Assembly: GCA_025936015.1 (NCBI GenBank)
Contig: JAICUE010000170.1
Coordinates: 1 to 6,050, forward strand
Direction: 5' to 3'
Length of the DNA stretch: 6,050 nucleotides
DNA from: Gemmatimonadaceae bacterium
GTDB lineage: Bacteria; Gemmatimonadota; Gemmatimonadetes; Gemmatimonadales; Gemmatimonadaceae
Shown: in pieces, positions 1-5,452 of the stretch
Layout of the letters: each line of letters begins with the position of its first letter
How positions within the stretch are numbered: position 1 is the first letter of the stretch
Program-made: the position numbers and the translations under genes
The notes under the pieces: generated by a model
The model's database searches: none
Told to the model about the DNA's origin: nothing
What the model saw: the letters and a program-made list of their open reading frames with translations, nothing else

Positions 1-569
1 CCTGGCTCTACGACGCCGCGGGATACCACCGTCTCGCGCGGGACGCGGGCTTTGCGCAGACGCGCGTCTTCGACCTCGTGTCGAGCTACAACGACTACGA
101 CTTCATCGTCAGTCCGGGCGACGCGAGGAGTTACACCCTTCTGTGGAAGCGCTCACTGGTGCGCAGCTTCTACGATCGCGCGGCGAAGGCGCGACGCGCA
201 CTCGTCCGCGTCCTCGCCGGCGCGCTCGGCAAGTTCGCGTATGCATACCTCATCTTCGCCAGCGTCGCGGTCTGCACGGTGCTCGACGAAGACCATGAGT
301 TCTGGCGACGCGCCCAATCGCATGGCGTGAGCGCGGGGGTCACGCGGCTCGCGTGCCAGGGCCCGCATCCAGGGAGTCTCACTGTGGTCGCGCACGACGG
401 CGAGTCGGTCGCATCGGTGATGACGATAGAGGCGGTGGGCGCCGCGGCGATTGCGACACCGGATCCGGCGGCCCGACTGACCACGGCCGCGCAGCAGCTG
501 GTCGGCCGCCGCCTCGCGCTCGCGACGAGCTGGACCGAAGGCGGGCTCGCCGTTAGGCTCTACACGTAG
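1..569 (+). CDS. C-terminal part of a probable class I SAM-dependent methyltransferase (5' end off the window)
   Basis: The reading frame is open from the left edge (first full codon at 3) to a TAG at 567-569, giving 188 visible residues. No internal start is convincing, because the first 25 residues before the GTG at 78 already look like protein of the same domain. Visible residues 8-17 (YHRLARDAGF), followed by a hydrophobic strand and SSYNDYDFIV at about 27-36, resemble the late part of a class I methyltransferase. In that fold an 'xxL..AGF..v' helix-strand precedes a Tyr-rich segment. The SAM-binding glycine motif would be upstream and cannot be seen. Residues about 75-88 form a short hydrophobic strand (AYLIFASVAVC), and the rest has no motif I recognise. 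The end is convergent with the histidine kinase, with an inverted-repeat element between them. The final codons contain GTTAGGC (552-558), read as GTT-AGG-C. The family call rests on resemblance only; a polysaccharide- or antibiotic-locus methyltransferase is one possibility. Confidence 0.5.
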   Translation, partial: WLYDAAGYHRLARDAGFAQTRVFDLVSSYNDYDFIVSPGDARSYTLLWKRSLVRSFYDRAAKARRALVRVLAGALGKFAYAYLIFASVAVCTVLDEDHEFWRRAQSHGVSAGVTRLACQGPHPGSLTVVAHDGESVASVMTIEAVGAAAIATPDPAARLTTAAQQLVGRRLALATSWTEGGLAVRLYT

Positions 570-640
570 CGAAGGCGATACCGGCGCCGACGGCGAGGAA
601 GGCGAGGCGAGCCGCAACTGCACTGCGGGTATTCTTTACG

Positions 641-778
641 GGAGGCACGGAGGACACGGAGGGTTTTCATCAACAGCGTTTCAGCAAAGCTGCTCGCTGG
701 AAAAACATTGGCTAGCGTTTGGGCCAAGAACTTTGTTGTAACGCCTTTTATCAAACCCTCCGCGTCCTCCGTGCCTCC
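641..778. repeat. 138-bp near-palindromic intergenic element (element 1)
   Basis: The outer arms 641-666 and 753-778 are reverse complements at 25 of 26 positions. The left arm begins GGAGGCACGGAGG. Complementarity continues imperfectly inward: 673-689 against 731-747 matches at 13 of 17 positions. Almost the whole element could therefore fold as one long hairpin with a loop near 690-730, which itself holds a small stem (TTGGC 708-712 with GCCAA 723-727). The interior 664-755 is about 42% G+C by hand count, far below the flanks. GCAACTGCA at 614-622 lies just upstream, echoing the hexamer arrays around element 2. The element fills the gap between the converging methyltransferase-like gene (ends 569) and the histidine kinase (ends 833). 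It encodes no transposase and could be a non-autonomous mobile repeat, a bidirectional transcription barrier, or both. No U-tract marks it as a standard terminator. Confidence 0.8.
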
Positions 779-832
779 TGTCGATTATTCCCGTGGTCCG
801 CGCGTGGTGCCTGAATGCCTCCACCCGCAACC

Positions 833-2764
833 TCAATCGCGGCGGCCTGGCAACGCGCGAATGACCGCGTCGAACTCGAAGGGCTTCGGCAGGTAGGGGC
901 GGCCGGTCGAGATCAGGAAGGCCTGCAGGTCCGCGCTGACGATGTCGCCGGTAAGGAACACGACACGCTCGGCGAGGTCAGGGCGGTCGGCGCTCCAGCG
1001 CTGGAAGATCTGCTGGCCGGAAACGTCAGGCATGCGCATGTCGAGAACGACCGCGTCGAATACCTCGTCGCCCTCACCGCGCCAGATCGCTTCGCTTCCG
1101 CTCGCGACCGTCACGACCTGATGCCCCGCGCTCGTGAGGAAGCGCTCGAGCGCCATGCGGATCGGCTCCTCGTCGTCGACGACGAGCACGCGCAGCGAGG
1201 GGCTCGTCGCCGCTGTGGCGGGGATCGCGCCGGCGATCGCCCGCTTCCCGGTCTGGATCAGGGGGAGCTCGATGCAGAAGCGCGCCCCAGGTGTCGCCCG
1301 CTCCGCCCAGATGCGGCCCCCATGCTCGCTGACGATGCCTAACGATATCGAGAGGCCGAGCCCGGTGCCCTGTCCGGTGGGCTTCGTCGTGAAGAACGGG
1401 TTGAAGATGACGTCGAGCGATTCCGACGGGATCCCCGGGCCCGTGTCCTCGACCTCGATCCGCACGGTGTCGCTCTGCAGCTTGCTGCGCAGCGTCAGGC
1501 GGTGGTGCGGCCGGTCGACCGATGCCATCGCCTGCTCGGCGTTGGTGATCAGGTTGAGCACCACCTGCTGCAGCTGGTAGACGTCGACCATCGTTTCGGG
1601 GGGCGGCGTCTCGAACTCGCGCTCGACCCGGATGCCGCGAACGTTCAGCTCGTAGCCGCGCAGCTCCAGCGTGTCGTCGAGCACCTTGTTGATGTCGGCG
1701 AGCGTCTTCTCCGCCTTGTGCTGCCGGGCGAAGGTCAGGAGGTTGTGAACGATTCGCGCCGCGCGGCGAGCCTCGCCGCTGATCACTTCCATCGAATGGC
1801 GCTGATCGGGCTTGAGCGTACGATCGGCCATCATCAGCTGAGCGAACGCCGAGATGCTGGCGAGCGGGTTGTTCACCTCGTGCGCCACGCCGCTCACGAG
1901 CTGACCGATCGCCGCCATCTTCTCCGATTGAATGAGCTGCTGCTGCAGCCGCTTCTCCTCGGTCGCATCGCGAATGACGCAGAGCACCTCGCGGCTCCGC
2001 TGCGGGCAGGCGTAGTTCACCGTCATGTAGCGGCGCTCGCCGTCCTTGCGGACGATCACGGTCTCGAAGTGGCCGACGTTCCCGGAGAGCGCGCGGCGGA
2101 ACTCGATGATCGCACGCGGGAGCGCCTCCATCGCGAGGAGCGGCCCGAAAAAGCGTCCGATCAGCTCTTCGCGCGCGTAGCCCGACAGCACTTCACCGGC
2201 GTCGTTCACCGTCGTGAACCGGCCCATCGAGTCGAAGGTCATGATCGCGTCGTTCGCCCCCTCGAAGAGGTGGCGATAGCGCGCCTCGGAGCGCGCCAGC
2301 TCCTCGAGCGAGCGGCGCTCCTCGCTGACGTCGCGAATCGAGACGATCGTGCCTGACGCCGTGCCGTCGTCGTCGCCGAGCCGGAGCGGCCCCGTCACCA
2401 CCGAGACGATCCGCTCGTCGCCGCGCCCGCGCGTGACCTTCGCGTCATAACGGTCGGCGCGGCGGGTCGGGCCCGAGGTGCGGACGAGTGCCTTTCCAGT
2501 CGTCGGGAGCGGCTCCCACTTGCCATTGCTGCCAGTCACCGTCGGCGGCTCATCGAGGAGCGCCTCGAGGGTCTCGCCCCTGAGCTTCTCGAGCGGCTTC
2601 CCGAACAGGTCGATCGCCGCCGCATTCGCCTGGATGACGCGCCCGTCCGCGCCTAACGCGAGCAGCGCGTCGGGGGAGAATCCGCCGAGCTCACCGGCCG
2701 GCGCCGTGACCGGCGTCGGAATCGGAGCCCCGCGGGCAGGGCGCAGCAGGTCGAATGGTTTCAT
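833..2764 (-). CDS. Soluble hybrid sensor histidine kinase, PAS-PAS-HisKA-HATPase-REC
   Basis: This 643-residue cytoplasmic sensor kinase would autophosphorylate on His and could pass the phosphate to its own receiver domain. Two PAS domains lie at about 28-146 and 158-268; the second has the typical RYRHLFEGANDAI opening. The HisKA helix carries the H box SGVAHEVNNPL with phospho-acceptor His295. The ATPase domain shows an N box (NLITNAEQAM, Asn404 and Asn408), a G1 box (EDTGPGIP, 439-446), an F box (NPFFTTKP, 455-462) and a G2 box (GTGLGLS, 466-472). The receiver at about 524-640 is complete: acidic pair Asp530/Asp531, phospho-acceptor Asp575, Thr605 and Lys627. I see no membrane segment or signal peptide, so the input is probably an internal ligand, redox state or partner protein. 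No DNA-binding or other output domain follows the REC. The ATG lies 4 bp after the stop of the HDO-like gene. The only nearby purine run, GGGAG at 2781-2785, is 16 nt upstream and too far for a good ribosome site, which favours translational coupling. Its two in-frame TTA codons (1340-1342, 2654-2656) both lie in GTTAGGC. Confidence 0.95.
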   Translation of the reverse strand: MKPFDLLRPARGAPIPTPVTAPAGELGGFSPDALLALGADGRVIQANAAAIDLFGKPLEKLRGETLEALLDEPPTVTGSNGKWEPLPTTGKALVRTSGPTRRADRYDAKVTRGRGDERIVSVVTGPLRLGDDDGTASGTIVSIRDVSEERRSLEELARSEARYRHLFEGANDAIMTFDSMGRFTTVNDAGEVLSGYAREELIGRFFGPLLAMEALPRAIIEFRRALSGNVGHFETVIVRKDGERRYMTVNYACPQRSREVLCVIRDATEEKRLQQQLIQSEKMAAIGQLVSGVAHEVNNPLASISAFAQLMMADRTLKPDQRHSMEVISGEARRAARIVHNLLTFARQHKAEKTLADINKVLDDTLELRGYELNVRGIRVEREFETPPPETMVDVYQLQQVVLNLITNAEQAMASVDRPHHRLTLRSKLQSDTVRIEVEDTGPGIPSESLDVIFNPFFTTKPTGQGTGLGLSISLGIVSEHGGRIWAERATPGARFCIELPLIQTGKRAIAGAIPATAATSPSLRVLVVDDEEPIRMALERFLTSAGHQVVTVASGSEAIWRGEGDEVFDAVVLDMRMPDVSGQQIFQRWSADRPDLAERVVFLTGDIVSADLQAFLISTGRPYLPKPFEFDAVIRALPGRRD

Positions 2765-2768
2765 CCGG

Positions 2769-3653
2769 TCAGGCGGCGCGCTCCCGGTAGCGGCTCAGGG
2801 GAAAGCGGCCGACTGCGCGATCCTGGCAGATGAAGCTCGCGGCGAAGAGCCGCATCGCGTTCTCGGCGCGCGCGCCGACGAGCGCAACGTTCGCGTTCGC
2901 CTGCTCGCTGCGATTGAGCGCGATCCGGGAGAGGTCGAGGTGCTTTTCCTCGTCGGTGCGCACATCGCTCTTGGTACCGGCGATCTGGCCATGTTCGCGC
3001 AGCCACTGCGTCGTCACCGGCCCGATGTCGAGCTCGGGATTGCCTAACACTCCGGGCAGCACCGTCGCCGAGACGACGCCCCAGATGACCATCTCGATTC
3101 CCGCCTGGCTGGCGAAGTGCTCCCAGTAACCGACCTTCTCGTTCGTCGCGCTCGTCCCGAGCAGATGGCAGAGGGCGAGCACGGCATCGGGAAAGACAGC
3201 ATCGGGGAAGTTGCCTTCGTTCCCGCGCGAGAGATCGTCAGTGACCGCGGCCAGCGTCTTCGCGGTCATCGCGTCGAGCTCCGCGGCGGTGAAGCGCGCG
3301 TGATACTGCTCGAGATCCGCGTAGAGCTTCTCGTGATCGACGCCGAATCGCTTGAGCTTCTCGCGCCAGAGCTGGTTGTGCGCCTGCTCTTCCTTGAGCT
3401 GCTCCGCGAGCGCGCCGAGGAAGACCGAGTTCCGGACGTGGTCGACCTTCGCGATGCTGAGGATCAGCGCGCGATTGAACCCGACCACCGCGGGGTAGAG
3501 TGCGCTGATGAACGCGACCCACTGATCGCGGCTGATCCGCCGCTCGCGCAGCGCGTGTGCGAAGCCGCAGTCATTCATCCGCGCCGCGTACGAGGCGGCG
3601 AGCTCAGTGACGACGTCACCCGCGCGCTCACGCGTACCAATCCGGGCCGGCAT
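2769..3653 (-). CDS. Heme-oxygenase-like diiron (HDO) / iron-containing redox enzyme family protein
   Basis: This all-helical-looking protein of 294 residues from the chosen ATG resembles the TenA/PqqC/heme-oxygenase-like fold, in particular the 'iron-containing redox enzyme' (HDO) group. Numbering from a GTG at 3716, candidate metal ligands are Glu110-x2-His113 (in LKEEQAHNQLW), Glu208 (GIEMVIWG) and Asp255-x3-His259 (TDEEKH). The ExxH and DxxxH spacings match those I recall for UndA-type oxidases; the linkers here are longer. Such enzymes bind two irons and activate O2 to oxidise fatty acids, amino acids or amines, but the substrate cannot be read from this sequence. I chose ATG 3651-3653 because GGAA sits 5 nt upstream and the preceding 21 codons look non-homologous. 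GTG at 3716 and ATG at 3680 have no ribosome site. The stop is followed 4 bp later by the hybrid kinase start, so the two genes form a tight operon. Its single in-frame TTA codon is within GTTAGGC (3042-3048, minus). Confidence 0.75.
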   Translation of the reverse strand: MPARIGTRERAGDVVTELAASYAARMNDCGFAHALRERRISRDQWVAFISALYPAVVGFNRALILSIAKVDHVRNSVFLGALAEQLKEEQAHNQLWREKLKRFGVDHEKLYADLEQYHARFTAAELDAMTAKTLAAVTDDLSRGNEGNFPDAVFPDAVLALCHLLGTSATNEKVGYWEHFASQAGIEMVIWGVVSATVLPGVLGNPELDIGPVTTQWLREHGQIAGTKSDVRTDEEKHLDLSRIALNRSEQANANVALVGARAENAMRLFAASFICQDRAVGRFPLSRYRERAA

Positions 3654-3737
3654 ATCGTTTCCGCGAACCGCGAAGGTCATGGGTATGATGCAAAGGGGCG
3701 GCGCATCCGTGAGCACCGCGCGTCAGCGCGCAGTGTC

Positions 3738-3755
3738 ACGGCGTAGCTGCGCCGT
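3738..3755. other. Small GC-rich hairpin upstream of the HDO-like gene
   Basis: ACGGCG at 3738-3743 and CGCCGT at 3750-3755 are perfect 6-bp arms around the loop TAGCTG. The hairpin lies between the threonine synthase stop (3853) and the HDO-like start (3653). It could belong to the 5' leader of the HDO-kinase operon or be chance in GC-rich DNA. No T-run follows on either strand. Confidence 0.25.
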
Positions 3756-3774
3756 CGATGTTTACTGTAGGTCA

Positions 3775-3798
3775 GACTCTCCCCTCAGGGGGTAAGTC
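3775..3798 (-). terminator. Weak candidate terminator hairpin after threonine synthase
   Basis: A 24-nt imperfect hairpin pairs GACT (3775-3778) with AGTC (3795-3798) and CCCC (3781-3784) with GGGG (3789-3792), separated by a 2x2 internal loop and closed by TCAG. It lies 55 nt past the threonine synthase stop on the minus strand. No U-tract follows it, so intrinsic termination is doubtful. It may instead be a leader or processing structure. The remainder of 3717-3852 shows no gene and no promoter I would defend. Confidence 0.3.
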
Positions 3799-3852
3799 AC
3801 GCGGTTGACGGCAGCTTTACGAGGGCAACCGAACAGAACCCGTCAGCGACGG

Positions 3853-5154
3853 CTAATCGCTGGCGTTGACGAGTGCCGCCACCTCGCGGACCTTCGCGTT
3901 GACGAGGGGGGCCGGCGGCAATGCATCGCGCACCGCGTCGGTCGTCTTCAGCCCATTGCCGGTGATGCAGAGGACGATTTCGTCATCGCGCTTGAGGTGG
4001 CCATTGGCCGCGAGCGCCAGGGCGGCGGCGACGGTGACCCCGCCAGCGGTCTCGGTGAAGATACCGGCCGTCTGCGCGAGCGTGCGAATTCCCTCGACGA
4101 GTGCCGCGTCGCTCACCTTCTGCGCCGAGCCGCCGGAATCGCGCATCGCCTTCACGGCGAATGCACCGTCCGCGGGATTTCCGATGGCGATCGAGCGGGC
4201 GATGGTGTGCGGCGTCTCGGGGACGAGCGTCGTCCCGCCGCTCTCGAAGAGCCGGACGATCGGTGCACAGCCTTCGGCCTGCGCCCCGTACATCCGCGGA
4301 AGGTCGCCGTCGACGAGCCCCGCGTCGCTGAACTCACGGAACCCCTTCCGCAGCTTGGTGAGCAGCGAGCCGCCGGCCATCGGGGCAACCACCGCGTCAG
4401 GCAGCCGCCACCCCAGCTGCTCGGCGATCTCGAACGCCATCGTCTTCGAGCCTTCGCCGTAATAGCCGCGCAAGTTGACGTTGACGATCCCCCACCCGAA
4501 CCGGTCGGCGAGCTGCGCGCAGAGGCGATTCACGTCGTCATAATGCCCGCGAATACGCACGAGATTCGGCCCATACACGAGGGTGCCGATCACCTTCCCT
4601 TCCTCGAGGTCTTCGGGGATGAAGATCCACGCCTTCATGCCGGCGCGGGCAGCGTGCGCCGCAACCGCGTTGGCGAGGTTCCCGGTCGATGCGCAGCCGA
4701 TGGTCTCGAGGCCGAACGAGCGCGCGGCGTTGATGGCGGTCGCCACGACACGGTCCTTGAACGAGAGCGTCGGGTGCGAGACCGCATCGTTCTTTATCCA
4801 GGCTCGTGCGACGCCAAGCAGCGCCGCGAGCCGCGGCGCTTCGACGAGCGGGGTGAATCCCGTGTCGCGGGAGAGGATCTCCGGCGTCGCGCCGTCAGGC
4901 AGCGCGCTCCAGTCGAAGGGGAGCCATTCGCGATAGCGCCAGAGCGAGGGTGCACGCGACCCGATCTCCGCCCGGGTCGGCAGGCGCCGATCGGCCGGAT
5001 AGAGCGGCTCGAGGGGCCCGAGGCAATGTTCGCAGATCGCGACCGGGGCCGCCTCCTGTTCGACCCCGCACAGCTTGCAGCGCTGTGGGAGGGCGCGGAG
5101 AACGGCGTGAGCAGCGTCGTGCTGGGCGAGGGGAACTTCGACTGCGTGTGTCAT
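3853..5154 (-). CDS. thrC: Threonine synthase (zinc-ribbon N-terminus, PLP-dependent)
   Basis: The 433-residue product should convert O-phospho-L-homoserine to L-threonine in the cytoplasm, the last step of the threonine pathway. Numbering from the ATG at 5152-5154, an N-terminal zinc ribbon has Cys26-x2-Cys29 and Cys41-x2-Cys44. The PLP lysine is Lys123 in LSFKDR. The phosphate-binding turn of the fold-type II PLP domain is ASTGNLANAV at 145-154. A glycine loop APMAGGSLL lies at 247-255, and the cofactor-proximal C-terminal motif is ITGNGLKTTD at 387-396. The zinc-ribbon form is typical of archaeal and many bacterial threonine synthases. An in-frame upstream ATG at 5220 would add 22 residues rich in Leu, Pro and Gln, but that stretch is encoded by a hexamer repeat array, so I reject it. 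Neither start has a clear ribosome site. A related PLP activity, such as a cysteine-synthase-like reaction using a sulfur carrier, cannot be excluded given the MoeB-rhodanese neighbour. No in-frame TTA codon was found. Confidence 0.92.
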   Translation of the reverse strand: MTHAVEVPLAQHDAAHAVLRALPQRCKLCGVEQEAAPVAICEHCLGPLEPLYPADRRLPTRAEIGSRAPSLWRYREWLPFDWSALPDGATPEILSRDTGFTPLVEAPRLAALLGVARAWIKNDAVSHPTLSFKDRVVATAINAARSFGLETIGCASTGNLANAVAAHAARAGMKAWIFIPEDLEEGKVIGTLVYGPNLVRIRGHYDDVNRLCAQLADRFGWGIVNVNLRGYYGEGSKTMAFEIAEQLGWRLPDAVVAPMAGGSLLTKLRKGFREFSDAGLVDGDLPRMYGAQAEGCAPIVRLFESGGTTLVPETPHTIARSIAIGNPADGAFAVKAMRDSGGSAQKVSDAALVEGIRTLAQTAGIFTETAGGVTVAAALALAANGHLKRDDEIVLCITGNGLKTTDAVRDALPPAPLVNAKVREVAALVNASD

Positions 5155-5180
5155 TGATGCTGGGGAGTGAGGCCTAAACG

Positions 5181-5216
5181 GCAACTGCAACGGCAAATGC
5201 AACGGCAACTTCAACT
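5181..5216 (+). repeat. GCAACN hexamer array, six copies
   Basis: Six consecutive hexamers read GCAACT, GCAACG, GCAAAT, GCAACG, GCAACT and TCAACT. They form the left outer boundary of element 2, just upstream of the thrC start codon (minus strand). Because the period is six, the array keeps an open frame and causes a false N-terminal extension of thrC. Confidence 0.8.
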
Positions 5217-5418
5217 GCATTTAACAGGAGTCACGGAGGCTCGGAGGAGTGCGCCTGCCGAACAATTCAATCCGCCCGCGCGAGAGGGATATTTGGAATG
5301 CGGGGGAGCAAGACTTCGCGTGGCAGCCTTGCTTTGCTCGGCTAGGTGCAGTGGGGGCTTCGAACAAAAGCATTCATCAAAATGCGTTCTCCGTGCCTCC
5401 GTGGCTCCTGTAATTAGC

Positions 5419-5442
5419 AGTTGCAGTTCTAGTTGCAGTTGC
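5419..5442 (-). repeat. GCAACT hexamer array, four copies, opposite orientation
   Basis: Four consecutive hexamers read AGTTGC, AGTTCT, AGTTGC and AGTTGC on the plus strand, that is GCAACT-type units on the minus strand. They mirror the array at 5181-5216 and form the right outer boundary of element 2, ending 10 bp before the moeB-like stop codon. Confidence 0.8.
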
Positions 5443-5452
5443 CGCGGTGCTG

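Larger units (their letters stand above)
5179..5444. repeat. 266-bp composite inverted-repeat element (element 2) between moeB-like gene and thrC
   Basis: Nested inverted repeats fill almost the whole 298-bp gap. The outermost arms, 5179-5191 and 5432-5444, are perfect over 13 bp (CGGCAACTGCAAC and its complement). A second short pair is CAACTGC at 5212-5218 with GCAGTTG at 5417-5423. The inner arms 5225-5246 and 5389-5410 match at 20 of 22 positions and have the same CACGGAGG theme as element 1. The side toward 5410 reads CTCCTGT then ATTA, as does element 1 just after 771. The core 5247-5388 encodes nothing convincing and shows no obvious similarity to the core of element 1; it contains a small inverted repeat GCATT/AATGC near 5370-5384. 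Any thrC promoter must lie in this element or the thrC messenger must read through it from the moeB-like gene. It may be a non-autonomous mobile element or a structured spacer. Confidence 0.75.

Noticed and set aside
560..754. A 64-codon minus-strand frame across element 1
   Set aside because: It runs through the hairpin arm and ends in an Arg run; the palindrome explains the sequence better, and there is no ribosome site or homology I recognise.
641..778. Element 1 as an ordinary bidirectional intrinsic terminator
   Set aside because: The arms are much longer than usual, the loop is about 40 nt, and no T-run follows the stem on either strand. A termination role remains possible but is not shown.
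1502..2356. A 284-codon plus-strand open frame opposite the histidine kinase
   Set aside because: It overlaps the PAS and HisKA coding region completely and has the His/Arg/Leu-rich composition typical of antisense frames in GC-rich DNA.
3654..3716. 21-codon N-terminal extension of the HDO-like protein from a GTG at 3716
   Set aside because: No ribosome site precedes the GTG or the ATG at 3680, while ATG 3653 has GGAA at a suitable distance and begins where the helical protein begins. The choice is not certain.
3117..3746. A 209-codon plus-strand open frame opposite the HDO-like gene
   Set aside because: It is antisense to a gene with coherent helical protein and metal-ligand pattern, and it shows no recognisable domain of its own.
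3805..5157. A 450-codon plus-strand open frame opposite thrC
   Set aside because: It is the antisense shadow of a clearly recognisable threonine synthase, it has an Arg/Glu/Ala/Asp-rich composition without motifs, and high G+C removes stop codons by chance.
5181..5442. Hexamer arrays considered as a CRISPR-like array
   Set aside because: Units are 6 bp, contiguous and without spacers, and no cas gene is near.
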